The notes below the pieces were generated by a model. It did not search any database and had not been told where the DNA came from. It saw only the letters and a list, made by a program, of their open reading frames with translations. Below, piece after piece: positions 7,407 to 13,622 of a stretch of 26,797 nt of DNA. The DNA comes from a virus. The stretch lies in the IMG/VR virus record IMGVR_UViG_3300024265_002314, positions 1-26,797 of that record. One strand, 5' to 3'. How positions within the stretch are numbered: the first letter of the stretch is position 1; every line of letters begins with the position of its first letter. The translations under genes were made by a program, and so were the position numbers.

Positions 7407-7414
7407 GATAAATA
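7407..7414 (+). promoter_or_regulatory. T4-like late promoter motif (GATAAATA)
   Basis: GATAAATA differs from the T4 late consensus TATAAATA by one base and lies 23 bases before the ATG at 7437, just after the last gene of the array. Similar NATAAATA elements precede many other genes of this window at comparable distance. Confidence 0.5.
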
Positions 7415-7436
7415 ATATTATTACAGGAATATTTCC

Positions 7437-7646
7437 ATGTTACTCAAAGACATCCTTACTGAAGTTTCATATCTCGGCAATGTTGGTGCTATAGAGGTTT
7501 ACAAGTTCTATCAAATAGCATCTGAAGAGCAGAAGCGAGATTTTGAAGAATTACTAGACCGTAAAAAGTATGATGATGCATGGGGAATGGTACAGGATGT
7601 TACTGGCGTTCACCTTCACAGGCCAAATAATACCCAGCCTGATTAA
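7437..7646 (+). CDS. Small protein with capsid-targeting-like N-terminus
   Basis: 69 residues. It begins MLLKDILTEV, a short amphipathic peptide ending in I-L-T-E that resembles the T4 capsid-targeting peptide cut by the prohead protease after L/I-x-E. The remainder is mostly helical and charged (EEQKRDFEELLDRKKYDDAW). AGGA lies eight bases before the ATG and a late-promoter motif is found at 7407. It could be a packaged internal protein, but this is inference; otherwise function unknown. Confidence 0.75.
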   Translation: MLLKDILTEVSYLGNVGAIEVYKFYQIASEEQKRDFEELLDRKKYDDAWGMVQDVTGVHLHRPNNTQPD

Positions 7647-7652
7647 ATTAAC

Positions 7653-7671
7653 AAGGATCACTCCTTTTTTT
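7653..7671 (+). terminator. Weak rho-independent terminator
   Basis: AAGGA-TCAC-TCCTT forms a 5-bp stem with a 4-base loop that runs straight into seven T residues. It follows the stop at 7646 and precedes a new late-type start region (CCTAAATA at 7676). The stem is short, so termination may be partial. Confidence 0.45.
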
Positions 7672-7715
7672 CTAGCCTAAATAGTTTAACACACACATTT
7701 AAGGAGTGTAAAGTA

Positions 7716-8156
7716 ATGACCGATACAGTCGATACATCAGCCGCAGAAGCAACAGTTGAAGCCGCAGAAGCAACAGTTGAAGCCGCAGAAGCAACAGTTG
7801 AAAGTATGGTAACAAATATCATTAGCGCCATTACCGGATATGCTGCTAAATTCAATAACGAAAGAACAATGGCAGTAGTTGATCTAGGTACAAAGGGTGC
7901 CCATCAAGGTACAAATTTCCGTCAACTATTCGTGGAAGCCAACCAAGGCTTTATGAAAGTAAGCGTTCAGGAAGGCTTTAAGAGTGCTCACGGTGGTAAT
8001 GAACAGCGTAAACCGTTGATGACATTCTTAGTGCCAACCAGCGAAACTGAAGCATATGAAATGCTACTGGCACGGTTTTTTAATTACAAGAAGCAAGCTA
8101 ACCTAGAACAGGGTGAATTTTTACTTGATACCCTAAAGAAAACTATTCAGGGTTGA
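7716..8156 (+). CDS. Hypothetical protein with N-terminal AAEATVE heptad repeat
   Basis: 146 residues with a good AAGGAG ribosome-binding site. Residues 9-29 are three identical copies of the heptapeptide AAEATVE, which would form a helix; the DNA repeat is perfect. The C-terminal part (about 35-146) reads as a compact domain: TMAVVDLGTKGAHQGTNFRQLF, KVSVQEGFKSAHGG, LMTFLVPTSETEAYEMLLARFF. No family is recognised. A terminator and a CCTAAATA element just upstream suggest its own transcription unit. Confidence 0.8.
   Translation: MTDTVDTSAAEATVEAAEATVEAAEATVESMVTNIISAITGYAAKFNNERTMAVVDLGTKGAHQGTNFRQLFVEANQGFMKVSVQEGFKSAHGGNEQRKPLMTFLVPTSETEAYEMLLARFFNYKKQANLEQGEFLLDTLKKTIQG
7740..7802 (+). 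repeat. Three perfect 21-bp tandem repeats
   Basis: Three identical 21-base units (each beginning GCCGCAGAAGC) occupy 63 bases in the reading frame and encode A-A-E-A-T-V-E three times. Perfect identity including third codon positions shows recent expansion by slippage or unequal recombination. Confidence 0.95.
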
Positions 8157-8220
8157 TATTAAGAATCCGTCTGTGTTATCATAGGAACTTCGTTAACTAA
8201 AATTAGTGAAGGTGAAGGAT

Positions 8221-8400
8221 ATGGCATTGTTACATCTTGTTAAGAAGGCTGGGGGTATGGTTGGATGGTTGGATGGGATACCTAGTGTCCCTGTTGCCGC
8301 TGGTGCATTCGTGATTGGTCTTCTTACACCAAAGTGGGTTTTAACCATCGTTATTATCGGTATAGTGGTATACGGGGTCATAAAATATAATGACCGTTAA
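8221..8400 (+). CDS. Small membrane protein
   Basis: 59 residues from the ATG at 8221, preceded by GAAGG; a GTG at 8206 would add five residues but includes that site. After an amphipathic start (MALLHLVKKAGGMVGWLDGI) there are two hydrophobic stretches, about 22-36 (PSVPVAAGAFVIGLL) and 39-54 (KWVLTIVIIGIVVYGV), joined by a short Pro-Lys turn. This fits a hairpin of two membrane segments. A small two-pass protein could be holin-like or an inner-membrane exclusion protein; nothing decides. A weak sigma70-like pair (TTGATA 8153, TATCAT 8177) lies upstream. Confidence 0.65.
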   Translation: MALLHLVKKAGGMVGWLDGIPSVPVAAGAFVIGLLTPKWVLTIVIIGIVVYGVIKYNDR

Positions 8401-8626
8401 GAAGAGAAAAATTGATTCCAATAAGCCTCTTCGTACTGTATCTGGTCTGAATGTAATCACTGTCTTCTTTAAGGATAAGATCATGGGTGTCATACACGAT
8501 GCTGATGATGGCCATTTTTGTACATGGGATCTAGATGGAGAACGGATTAACATTTTTCCTCGTAAAAAGGGTGACAATGGGGATTCTGATTTAGTTAACT
8601 TCGATAGTGAAGAGACTAATGAGTGA
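8390..8626 (+). CDS. Hypothetical small protein
   Basis: 78 residues, overlapping the end of the membrane-protein gene by 11 bases. A basic N-terminus (MTVKKRKIDSNK) is followed by a strand-rich core (LNVITVFFKDKIMGVIHD, FCTWDLDGERINIF) and an acidic tail. No family recognised. Overlaps on both sides indicate cotranslation in an operon from 8221 to 10127. Confidence 0.65.
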   Translation: MTVKKRKIDSNKPLRTVSGLNVITVFFKDKIMGVIHDADDGHFCTWDLDGERINIFPRKKGDNGDSDLVNFDSEETNE

Positions 8627-9053
8627 AACAAATAAAATACAGAATGAAATATTACTTAGAGAAATAGTTGAAGAGGTAGAACATTGGTCAGCAAAACCAA
8701 GGGTATTTGTCATAGCTGATTTTAAAGATATGGAAACTATTGTGGTCCAGTTTGATAAGTTTGTGGGTATCATGGAAATGGACCAGAGAAGTAAAACAAT
8801 GGTGTATATTGCCTTTGGTAGAAGCCCGGTAGGAAATCTTGCAGACGGTAATATACAGCTAATAGACATGAGACATACTAATGATAGTGATCTATGGAAG
8901 AGATCAAACGAGGCGTTTATGTCTTTAATCGATGGGAAGGAACCTGAATATACGCAGGAAATAGAAGGTGAGTGGTCTTCAAAAACAATAATAACGTACA
9001 TAATTAACACATGGCAATTATCTGAAGAAAAGAGTCGGTATACTATTCATTGA
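8619..9053 (+). CDS. Hypothetical phage protein
   Basis: 144 residues from the ATG at 8619, with GAAGAG upstream; the GTG at 8607 is less likely. The N-terminal half is helical (NKIQNEILLREIVEEVEHW) and the core alternates strands (RVFVIADFKDMETIVVQF, TMVYIAFG). Function unknown. It overlaps both neighbours slightly. Confidence 0.7.
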   Translation: MSETNKIQNEILLREIVEEVEHWSAKPRVFVIADFKDMETIVVQFDKFVGIMEMDQRSKTMVYIAFGRSPVGNLADGNIQLIDMRHTNDSDLWKRSNEAFMSLIDGKEPEYTQEIEGEWSSKTIITYIINTWQLSEEKSRYTIH

Positions 9054-9475
9054 AAACATTATTGAACTTTGAAATACCCACGGTGGAATTACATAAGTAT
9101 TTTTTTAATAAAAGAATATCCCTTACTTCTCTTAAAGGTTCTGAACTTGGGAGTGTAAGAGTAATAAAGCTTTCGGATGGTATTGTTTATTATGCTGATG
9201 GTGTGTATTCACTGGCTGGGTCAGACAGTAAGATATATCAGGTAATTGTTACTGATTTGAATAGCCATGGAATACATGTCATAGATATGAAGAAAGTTGG
9301 GAAAGACAAAGAGAAACTTCGTAGAGAATTAGGCTTTTATTTCACGACATTCTATGATATACTATGTGATCCTGAAAAGGTTGGAAATATCAATGTAGAA
9401 AATGTAGACACTCACGGGATTATGGACGTGAGAGAACAAATAATAATAGAAAACTCGGGAGTTAACAATGAGTAA
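9050..9475 (+). CDS. Hypothetical phage protein (TTG start)
   Basis: 141 residues if it starts at the TTG at 9050, which overlaps the preceding stop (TTGA). No other good start is seen near by, and the frame is otherwise open only from there. Sequence features are SVRVIKLSDGIVYYADGVYSL and a helical DKEKLRRELGFYF segment. No family recognised. Its end overlaps the start of the acidic protein at 9468. Confidence 0.6.
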   Translation: MKTLLNFEIPTVELHKYFFNKRISLTSLKGSELGSVRVIKLSDGIVYYADGVYSLAGSDSKIYQVIVTDLNSHGIHVIDMKKVGKDKEKLRRELGFYFTTFYDILCDPEKVGNINVENVDTHGIMDVREQIIIENSGVNNE

Positions 9476-10127
9476 TAAAAAGAAAGGCACCACTAAAAAG
9501 GATACCTCTACCGAAGAAGTAACTGACGGCATCCAAAAGCTAGTCAAAGCAACGGCTCAAGAACCTATCGTTTTGGATCAAGAAGAAGATGAACCCCAAG
9601 GTTCAGATGCAGATAATGTAGATGTGGGGGAGAGCATAAGGGAAAAAATAGCAGAGTTCGGCAAAGAACAATCAGATAAATTTCAAGAAATGACCGAAAA
9701 GTCTGAAGCTGTTGATGATCATGACTTAGGTGAAGAAGGAGAGGGTGAAGAGGAAGCAGCCCCGGAACCGGAAATTGAGGTTCTTGAAGGTGAAATTGTT
9801 GAGGAGAAGGTGGAAGACCCAACAGCACTGGCCCGACTATCTGAACCACCGTTTGAACAAAGATCACAAGCTAACCAGATAGAGCAACGACCAGCACAGC
9901 AACCCAACGCCGTCGTAGAGAAACTAAAGAAAACTATATGGGATAAACATGGCAACCGAGGTCAATTAGCAGTTGAATTTGCTAAGGCTATTTTGTCCGC
10001 TCAAGGTCTAAAGAGTAATACAGAACAGATTGTTAAGAGAAGTTTTGAAATTACTGACGGCATTCAGGCCGAAATTGATCGTGGCTACAATGAAGAAATG
10101 ACAAGAATGATTACCGGGAATCAGTAA
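9468..10127 (+). CDS. Acidic protein sharing a segment with the VWA/metallopeptidase
   Basis: 219 residues with a GGGAG ribosome-binding site. A Lys/Thr-rich start is followed by a long acidic, probably disordered middle (about 20-120, with GEEGEGEEEAAPEPEIEVLE) and a more ordered C-terminal region (about 140-219, VEKLKKTIWDKHGNRGQLAVEF and ITDGIQAEIDRGYNEEM). Residues 67-89, in the EQSDKFQEM...VDDHDLG stretch, match a segment of the VWA protein at 14707-16230, at about 90% DNA identity. This suggests that both bind the same partner, perhaps the MoxR ATPase at 16356. Function itself is unknown. Confidence 0.8.
   Translation: MSNKKKGTTKKDTSTEEVTDGIQKLVKATAQEPIVLDQEEDEPQGSDADNVDVGESIREKIAEFGKEQSDKFQEMTEKSEAVDDHDLGEEGEGEEEAAPEPEIEVLEGEIVEEKVEDPTALARLSEPPFEQRSQANQIEQRPAQQPNAVVEKLKKTIWDKHGNRGQLAVEFAKAILSAQGLKSNTEQIVKRSFEITDGIQAEIDRGYNEEMTRMITGNQ
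9666..9733 (+). repeat. 68-bp dispersed repeat, copy 1 (inverted copy at 15674-15741)
   Basis: This stretch matches the reverse complement of 15674-15741 at 61 of 68 positions by my alignment, including an exact 25-base core (CTGTTGATGATCATGACTTA plus GGTGA). Both copies are coding and in the same reading frame, giving K-F-Q-E-M and V-D-D-H-D-L-G in both proteins. Confidence 0.9.
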
Positions 10128-10150
10128 ATAGTAATAGAGAGGATTCTGTT

Positions 10151-10429
10151 ATGAAAATTACTGCTTTAACCGCTTTACTTCTATTCGTTATTGTTGGATG
10201 TGGGTCAAAGCCTGTTGACCAAGAACCAGTATATAAAAATGTGGTAATTTGTACCCACAAATATTCATCGGATTATAGTTTTGTGTACCGTGGCCAAATT
10301 AAAACATATCAGAAAATAATGTTTGGTGAGAAGGTGTTTGTATATGAATATACACTTATCGATGGTGCAAAATTGTTTTTATCCGGTAATGATGTCGTAA
10401 ATTTTGTTTGTGTGAAGCAAATTAGATAA
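10151..10429 (+). CDS. Small phage lipoprotein
   Basis: 92 residues with a GAGAGGA ribosome-binding site. The N-terminus is a classical type II signal peptide: one Lys, a hydrophobic stretch (ALTALLLFVIV) and the lipobox I-V-G-C with Cys17, followed by GSKP. After processing and lipidation it would sit in the host envelope, likely facing the periplasm. The mature part (about 75 residues) is rich in Tyr, Val and Lys strands. Phage lipoproteins of this size often block superinfection by masking a receptor or acting in the periplasm; that role here is a guess. Confidence 0.8.
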   Translation: MKITALTALLLFVIVGCGSKPVDQEPVYKNVVICTHKYSSDYSFVYRGQIKTYQKIMFGEKVFVYEYTLIDGAKLFLSGNDVVNFVCVKQIR

Positions 10430-10432
10430 ATA
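10425..10432 (+). promoter_or_regulatory. T4-like late promoter motif (GATAAATA)
   Basis: GATAAATA overlaps the stop codon of the lipoprotein gene and lies 30 bases before the ATG at 10462. It matches the late-type motif found upstream of other genes in the window. Confidence 0.45.
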
Positions 10433-10452
10433 CTTCTATAATCAAATAGAAG
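10433..10452 (+). promoter_or_regulatory. Hairpin enclosing the ribosome-binding site of the HTH gene
   Basis: CTTCTAT and ATAGAAG form a perfect 7-bp stem with a 6-base loop (AATCAA). The 3' arm contains the AGAAGG ribosome-binding site of the gene at 10462, so the hairpin would compete with ribosome binding. It lies directly downstream of the late-promoter motif. Confidence 0.5.
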
Positions 10453-10461
10453 GATGTACCT

Positions 10462-10785
10462 ATGAAACTTACAGATATTGTGACACTCAACGAAATTGAT
10501 GATGAAGATAGGAAAAATCCTCCACCAATTACCGGTGGTGAGACCATCTCTACATCTCAGGCAGCTAGGGTTCTAAAGGTTTCTGTGTCTAGGATACGTC
10601 AACTTATTGGTGATGGCCACTTGAAGCCAGTTATTAAGCCGAGAAAGGGTGACCGTGACCACGAACTTAGACTTAAAGACGTTCAGTCATTGAAAGATAA
10701 TTTGCCGAAGAAAGGCCGTCCATTTAAGGGTAAGACTAGTGACACCAAGGAAGAACCCAGTAGCGACGAAAAAGGCAACGAATAA
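10462..10785 (+). CDS. HTH (MerR/excisionase-like) DNA-binding protein
   Basis: 107 residues. Residues 30-75 form a MerR- or excisionase-type winged helix-turn-helix: ISTSQAARVLKVSVSRIRQL is the helix-turn-helix proper, followed by a wing-like IGDGHLKPVIKP and a charged LRLKDVQSL helix. The N-terminus MKLTDIVTLNE resembles the capsid-targeting-like leaders of other proteins here. The C-terminal 30 residues are Lys/Glu-rich and disordered. It probably binds DNA as a regulator or architectural protein. A hairpin over its ribosome-binding site and a terminator downstream make it an independently controlled gene. Confidence 0.75.
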   Translation: MKLTDIVTLNEIDDEDRKNPPPITGGETISTSQAARVLKVSVSRIRQLIGDGHLKPVIKPRKGDRDHELRLKDVQSLKDNLPKKGRPFKGKTSDTKEEPSSDEKGNE

Positions 10786-10870
10786 CACAAAGAAAAGTTA
10801 ATGTAAATGCCTACATACTCAGTCATATTATAGCTTTATGACCGTGTGCGCAGTCAATTTGGAATGTTGA

Positions 10871-10906
10871 AAAGCTCACATTTTATAGATGTTTGAGCTT
10901 TTTTGT
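10871..10906 (+). terminator. Rho-independent terminator
   Basis: AAAGCTCA pairs with TGAGCTTT (8 bp) around a 16-base loop that can pair further (ACA with TGT), followed by a run of T residues. It ends the operon that includes the HTH gene. The roughly 85 bases between the HTH stop and the hairpin contain no supported gene. Confidence 0.7.
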
Positions 10907-10982
10907 GTTATAGTGTAAATTTATCTCATTATTGTTAATGAATATGGGGATATCACTATAGAAAACAATCAAGGAAACCATA

Positions 10983-11231
10983 ATGAAGAATTTTATTCTC
11001 TATGGGAAAACCAACTGTACTTTTTGTAGAATAGCGAAAGAATTATTGGATGCTAAAAATCTTCCATATGATGTATTACTTCTCTCTACAGATTATACAG
11101 TTAAACAGTTAGTGGAACGGGTGCAAGAGAGTGTACCTGATGCCGAAGTAACTTCTGTACCGCAAATTTTTCATGGGACTCAATATATTGGCGGGGCTAA
11201 AGAACTTGCAAAATATGTGAAATCCTTATAA
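10983..11231 (+). CDS. grx: Glutaredoxin
   Basis: 82 residues, the usual size of a single-domain glutaredoxin. The strand FILYGKTNCTFC carries the dithiol active site C12-T-F-C15, the TSVPQIF segment near 57-63 has the cis-proline of the thioredoxin fold, and YIGGAKEL near 68-75 is the glutathione-binding GG motif. Such phage proteins supply electrons to ribonucleotide reductase or keep phage proteins reduced, as T4 NrdC does. No reductase gene is seen in this window. AAGGAAACC lies before the ATG. It is preceded by a terminator, so a local promoter is expected but not clearly seen. Confidence 0.93.
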   Translation: MKNFILYGKTNCTFCRIAKELLDAKNLPYDVLLLSTDYTVKQLVERVQESVPDAEVTSVPQIFHGTQYIGGAKELAKYVKSL

Positions 11232-11234
11232 ATA
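11227..11234 (+). promoter_or_regulatory. T4-like late promoter (TATAAATA, exact)
   Basis: An exact TATAAATA overlaps the end of the glutaredoxin gene and lies 32 bases before the GTG at 11266. It is one of the exact matches to the T4 late consensus in this window. Confidence 0.6.
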
Positions 11235-11265
11235 CACTAAACATTAACTATTTCGGAGAAGAAAC

Positions 11266-11712
11266 GTGACAAGCAAGTTACCCTTACTTAACAAACCGTT
11301 CAATCAACAACCATTAATATCCAAACTTACATACATAGGAACCATGGTTGCTACAGTTGTTGCTGGACTAGCTGGACTTGTGCAGGTTAGTGTCTATGCT
11401 TCCGAGAGATTGGATGGTAGAGTTATTAAACTCGTTAATGAACATGCATATGAGGCTGTAGCAGTAAAGGTAAGTGGGGAACTCACAAAGATACATGAAA
11501 GTTCTGAACGTTCCCGTTTAACCCAACAAATTGCAATGGACAAAATGGAACTTCGTTTCATCAAGAGCGAAGTAAATGACATCACCAGAAATGCCGGGGA
11601 TTCATTAAATGCCTCACAACAGGCCGAGGTTAATCAGTTACGTGATGATAGGAAGGTACTCCTTGAGGAAATTAAGGATCTAAAAGAAGAAAGGCAAAAA
11701 ATAGGCGAGTGA
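11266..11712 (+). CDS. Single-pass membrane protein with coiled coil
   Basis: 148 residues from a GTG with GGAGAAG upstream. Residues 22-44 (LTYIGTMVATVVAGLAGLVQVSV) form one membrane segment. The rest is a long helical region: a charged stretch (about 70-105) and a strong coiled coil at 118-146 (AEVNQLRDDRKVLLEEIKDL onward). With few positive residues before the segment and a charged helix after it, topology cannot be fixed. It resembles small spanin- or holin-accessory-like proteins only in general shape; no role assigned. Late-promoter control suggests a function late in infection. Confidence 0.75.
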   Translation: MTSKLPLLNKPFNQQPLISKLTYIGTMVATVVAGLAGLVQVSVYASERLDGRVIKLVNEHAYEAVAVKVSGELTKIHESSERSRLTQQIAMDKMELRFIKSEVNDITRNAGDSLNASQQAEVNQLRDDRKVLLEEIKDLKEERQKIGE

Positions 11713-11716
11713 TCTG

Positions 11717-11745
11717 TTGTATTAATCAAACCGGTATGGTAAGAT
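11717..11745 (+). promoter_or_regulatory. Sigma70-type promoter
   Basis: TTGTAT, a 17-base spacer and TAAGAT, with TGG immediately before the -10 giving an extended -10 element. It lies 23 bases before the macro-domain gene start and just after the preceding gene's stop. Confidence 0.5.
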
Positions 11746-11767
11746 GCTCCGTTTTAGGGGCATTTTT

Positions 11768-12217
11768 ATGTCATTCACTATAATCAAAAAAGATATCACC
11801 ACAGTCGAACTCGGTGTGATTCTACAGGGCGTAAATTGTCAACACGTTATGGGTTCCGGTGTAGCTTTGGCCATCAAAACTAAATGGCCAGAAGTATATG
11901 ATGCCTTCATTAACACCCATCCGAGGGATCGTAGACTTGGCAATGTCAATATAATCAAGCTGGGGGAATCCCTGTGGGTTTTCAACTGTTTTACCCAAGT
12001 ATTCTATGGAAGGGATGGTAAACGGTATGCCAGCTTAGGGGGCATCTCAGAGACCGTCATGAAGGGTTTTATTTTCGCCAAAGTCAATAAACTCCCAGTA
12101 TTCATGCCAAAAATAGGATGTGGTCTTGGTGGTCTTGATTGGGAATCAGAAGTTGAACCAATTATTGAAGAACTCCGTGATAAATATCAAGTTTTAGTGA
12201 CCATATGTGAAAAATAG
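11768..12217 (+). CDS. Macro-domain protein (ADP-ribose binding)
   Basis: 149 residues, one macro domain and nothing else. The start at 11768 has AGGGG eight bases upstream. Typical macro motifs are seen: ILQGVNCQHVMGSGVALAIK near 18-37 (the N-C/N and G-x-G-x-A loop that holds the distal ribose), KWPEVYDAF, and the C-terminal MPKIGCGLGGLDWESEVEPI near 115-134, in the position of the phosphate-binding P-x-I-G-x-G-x-G-G loop. This resembles the Poa1/ALC1-like class that cleaves ADP-ribose-1''-phosphate or removes ADP-ribose from macromolecules. In a phage it may repair RNA-ligation by-products or reverse defensive ADP-ribosylation; neither is shown. Confidence 0.88.
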   Translation: MSFTIIKKDITTVELGVILQGVNCQHVMGSGVALAIKTKWPEVYDAFINTHPRDRRLGNVNIIKLGESLWVFNCFTQVFYGRDGKRYASLGGISETVMKGFIFAKVNKLPVFMPKIGCGLGGLDWESEVEPIIEELRDKYQVLVTICEK

Positions 12218-12259
12218 AGATATATAATTACATATTCACTAAATATGTTGGAGTTTGAT

Positions 12260-12442
12260 ATGGATTCGATGATAAAAGAAGACGAGAAAATTACATACCA
12301 AGTTAAATTGGGTACCCGAGTGTTAGCAGAAAAGCCGTCACAGCAATTAGCTGAACATTTCATTACTACATTGGGTACAGAACAGCAAAAGGAAGCTGTA
12401 GTAGTCCCGGTAACTGGTGGTAAACAAGTCTTATTTGGGTAA
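12260..12442 (+). CDS. Hypothetical small protein
   Basis: 60 residues from the ATG at 12260, which has GGAG seven bases upstream; the earlier ATG at 12245 has none. It contains a strand-helix-strand pattern (TYQVKLGTRVLAE, QQLAEHFITTL, EAVVVPVTGGKQVLFG). No family recognised. It is followed by two more tiny genes in close succession. Confidence 0.65.
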   Translation: MDSMIKEDEKITYQVKLGTRVLAEKPSQQLAEHFITTLGTEQQKEAVVVPVTGGKQVLFG

Positions 12443-12444
12443 GT

Positions 12445-12621
12445 ATGCGAAATTTGACCGAAACAGAAAAGAAAACTCTTCTTGAGAGAATAGATAATTT
12501 AGGCCCGGAACATTGGGATAAAGTTAAAAAGAGACTTATTGACGAAAATGATGAATTTCTCAAACACGGAAAGGCCCTATCAGTTAGCCGTTCAAAACTC
12601 GATGAAAGTTTTGATATCTGA
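12445..12621 (+). CDS. Hypothetical small helical protein
   Basis: 58 residues, starting two bases after the previous stop. The translation is MRNLTETEKKTLLERIDNLG and continues with charged helices (HWDKVKKRLIDENDEFL), ending DESFDI. Spacing, frame and codon pattern fit its neighbours. Function unknown. Confidence 0.65.
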   Translation: MRNLTETEKKTLLERIDNLGPEHWDKVKKRLIDENDEFLKHGKALSVSRSKLDESFDI

Positions 12622-12635
12622 TAGAGGACGTAACT

Positions 12636-12800
12636 GTGGGTGATTTAGAAAGAGAACACGTCAGGGAAGAAATAACAGACCACCTTGATAGCATCGAAGA
12701 AATAATGGATAATACCAGTATTGACGTTGAAGAGGACGAACAGTCTATTGAAATTCTGGATCTGATTCAGCGTATACGAGATATTATCAACAAGGAATAG
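12636..12800 (+). CDS. Hypothetical small acidic helical protein
   Basis: 54 residues from a GTG at 12636 with AGAGGA upstream. It is acidic and helical: REEITDHLDSIEEIMDN and then QSIEILDLIQRIRDIIN, with hydrophobic residues spaced as in a coiled coil or helical hairpin. It ends two bases before the next start, so it belongs to the same operon. Function unknown. Confidence 0.62.
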   Translation: MGDLEREHVREEITDHLDSIEEIMDNTSIDVEEDEQSIEILDLIQRIRDIINKE

Positions 12801-12802
12801 GC

Positions 12803-13168
12803 ATGTATAACGGTTATGAATTGGAAGCTGGATCACGACAAAAGTTGATAGATCTGTTTCCCCCGAAGTATCCCAATTTTATTGGTCATCATATTACCGA
12901 GCAATTCGGTATAAAGGATGGCGAAGCCCCAAAACAACCACAGAAGGTGTTTGTTGTTGGTTATATTGACAACGGCGAAAATGTAGAGGGTTTCTTGATA
13001 GAAATTGATGGTACTACTGTACGACCATCTGGTGGTCAGTATCACATTACTTGGTCAATTGACCGTAGTAAGGGTGCAAAGCCGGTACACACTAATTCAT
13101 ACACCGGAGATGCTGTTAGGAATTTTCGGCCTATTGAAATAGATGTGGAAGCTAAGTATTTTAATTAA
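12803..13168 (+). CDS. 2H phosphoesterase-like protein
   Basis: 121 residues. Two H-x-T motifs are seen: HHITEQFG near residues 29-36 and YHITWSIDR near 80-88, the spacing and context of the 2H phosphoesterase superfamily (2'-5' RNA ligase/cyclic phosphodiesterase fold). The opening SRQKLIDLFPPKYPNFIGHH and the central KVFVVGYIDNGENVEGFLIE recall small phage proteins of this kind. The likely activity is opening or forming 2',3'- or 2',5'-phosphodiester bonds, so RNA repair or cleavage of a signalling nucleotide are options. Its stop overlaps the convergent gene at 13161 by 8 bases. Confidence 0.6.
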   Translation: MYNGYELEAGSRQKLIDLFPPKYPNFIGHHITEQFGIKDGEAPKQPQKVFVVGYIDNGENVEGFLIEIDGTTVRPSGGQYHITWSIDRSKGAKPVHTNSYTGDAVRNFRPIEIDVEAKYFN

Positions 13169-13622
13169 CTTTCTGATTTAAAAATTCTTTAACATAATTT
13201 GGATTAGCGAACGGGTAAACCACATTACGTAAATAACTCATTACGTCACTCGTGGATACCCCCGCTTTCATAACAGCATCCCTGCTTTCATCGTCCCAAT
13301 TATAAAAAGTTTCATCTATCCCGTCACTCATACCAAGAAAATGTCTACTTAGAGTCGGTTTAGCTGTGGTTTCCCAACTAGGCTCAGAATCTGCGCTGTG
13401 GGTTGGCCTTCGACGCATGGTGGTGGAGAAATCTTTTATACTATCATTTACTTTCTGAAACATCTTGTTTATTTCTGGTGACGCGGCTTCCCATGCTTTT
13501 TGCCCGCCGATACTAAACATCAGATCCATGATATCCTCATACGCATCATTCATTCCATCCAAAATGAACCCTTGCTCAAACTGGGAGAACTTTTTTGCTT
13601 CTGTAATATCCTTTAATTTCAT
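13161..13622 (-). CDS. Hypothetical late protein with capsid-targeting-like N-terminus
   Basis: 153 residues. It begins MKLKDITEAKK, ending I-T-E before a basic stretch, like T4 internal-protein leaders cut by the prohead protease. The rest has helices (NDAYEDIMDLMFSI, INKMFQKVNDSIKDF) and a C-terminal NPNYVKEFLNQKVN. Its start overlaps the preceding stop (TAATG) and it follows a late-promoter-driven gene, so both are probably made late. A packaged internal protein is a reasonable guess only. Confidence 0.72.
   Translation of the reverse strand: MKLKDITEAKKFSQFEQGFILDGMNDAYEDIMDLMFSIGGQKAWEAASPEINKMFQKVNDSIKDFSTTMRRRPTHSADSEPSWETTAKPTLSRHFLGMSDGIDETFYNWDDESRDAVMKAGVSTSDVMSYLRNVVYPFANPNYVKEFLNQKVN

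Noticed and set aside
10802-10906. A small RNA ending at the terminator at 10871-10906
   Set aside because: A TATTAT at 10826 has no acceptable -35 hexamer, and the hairpin is explained as the operon terminator.
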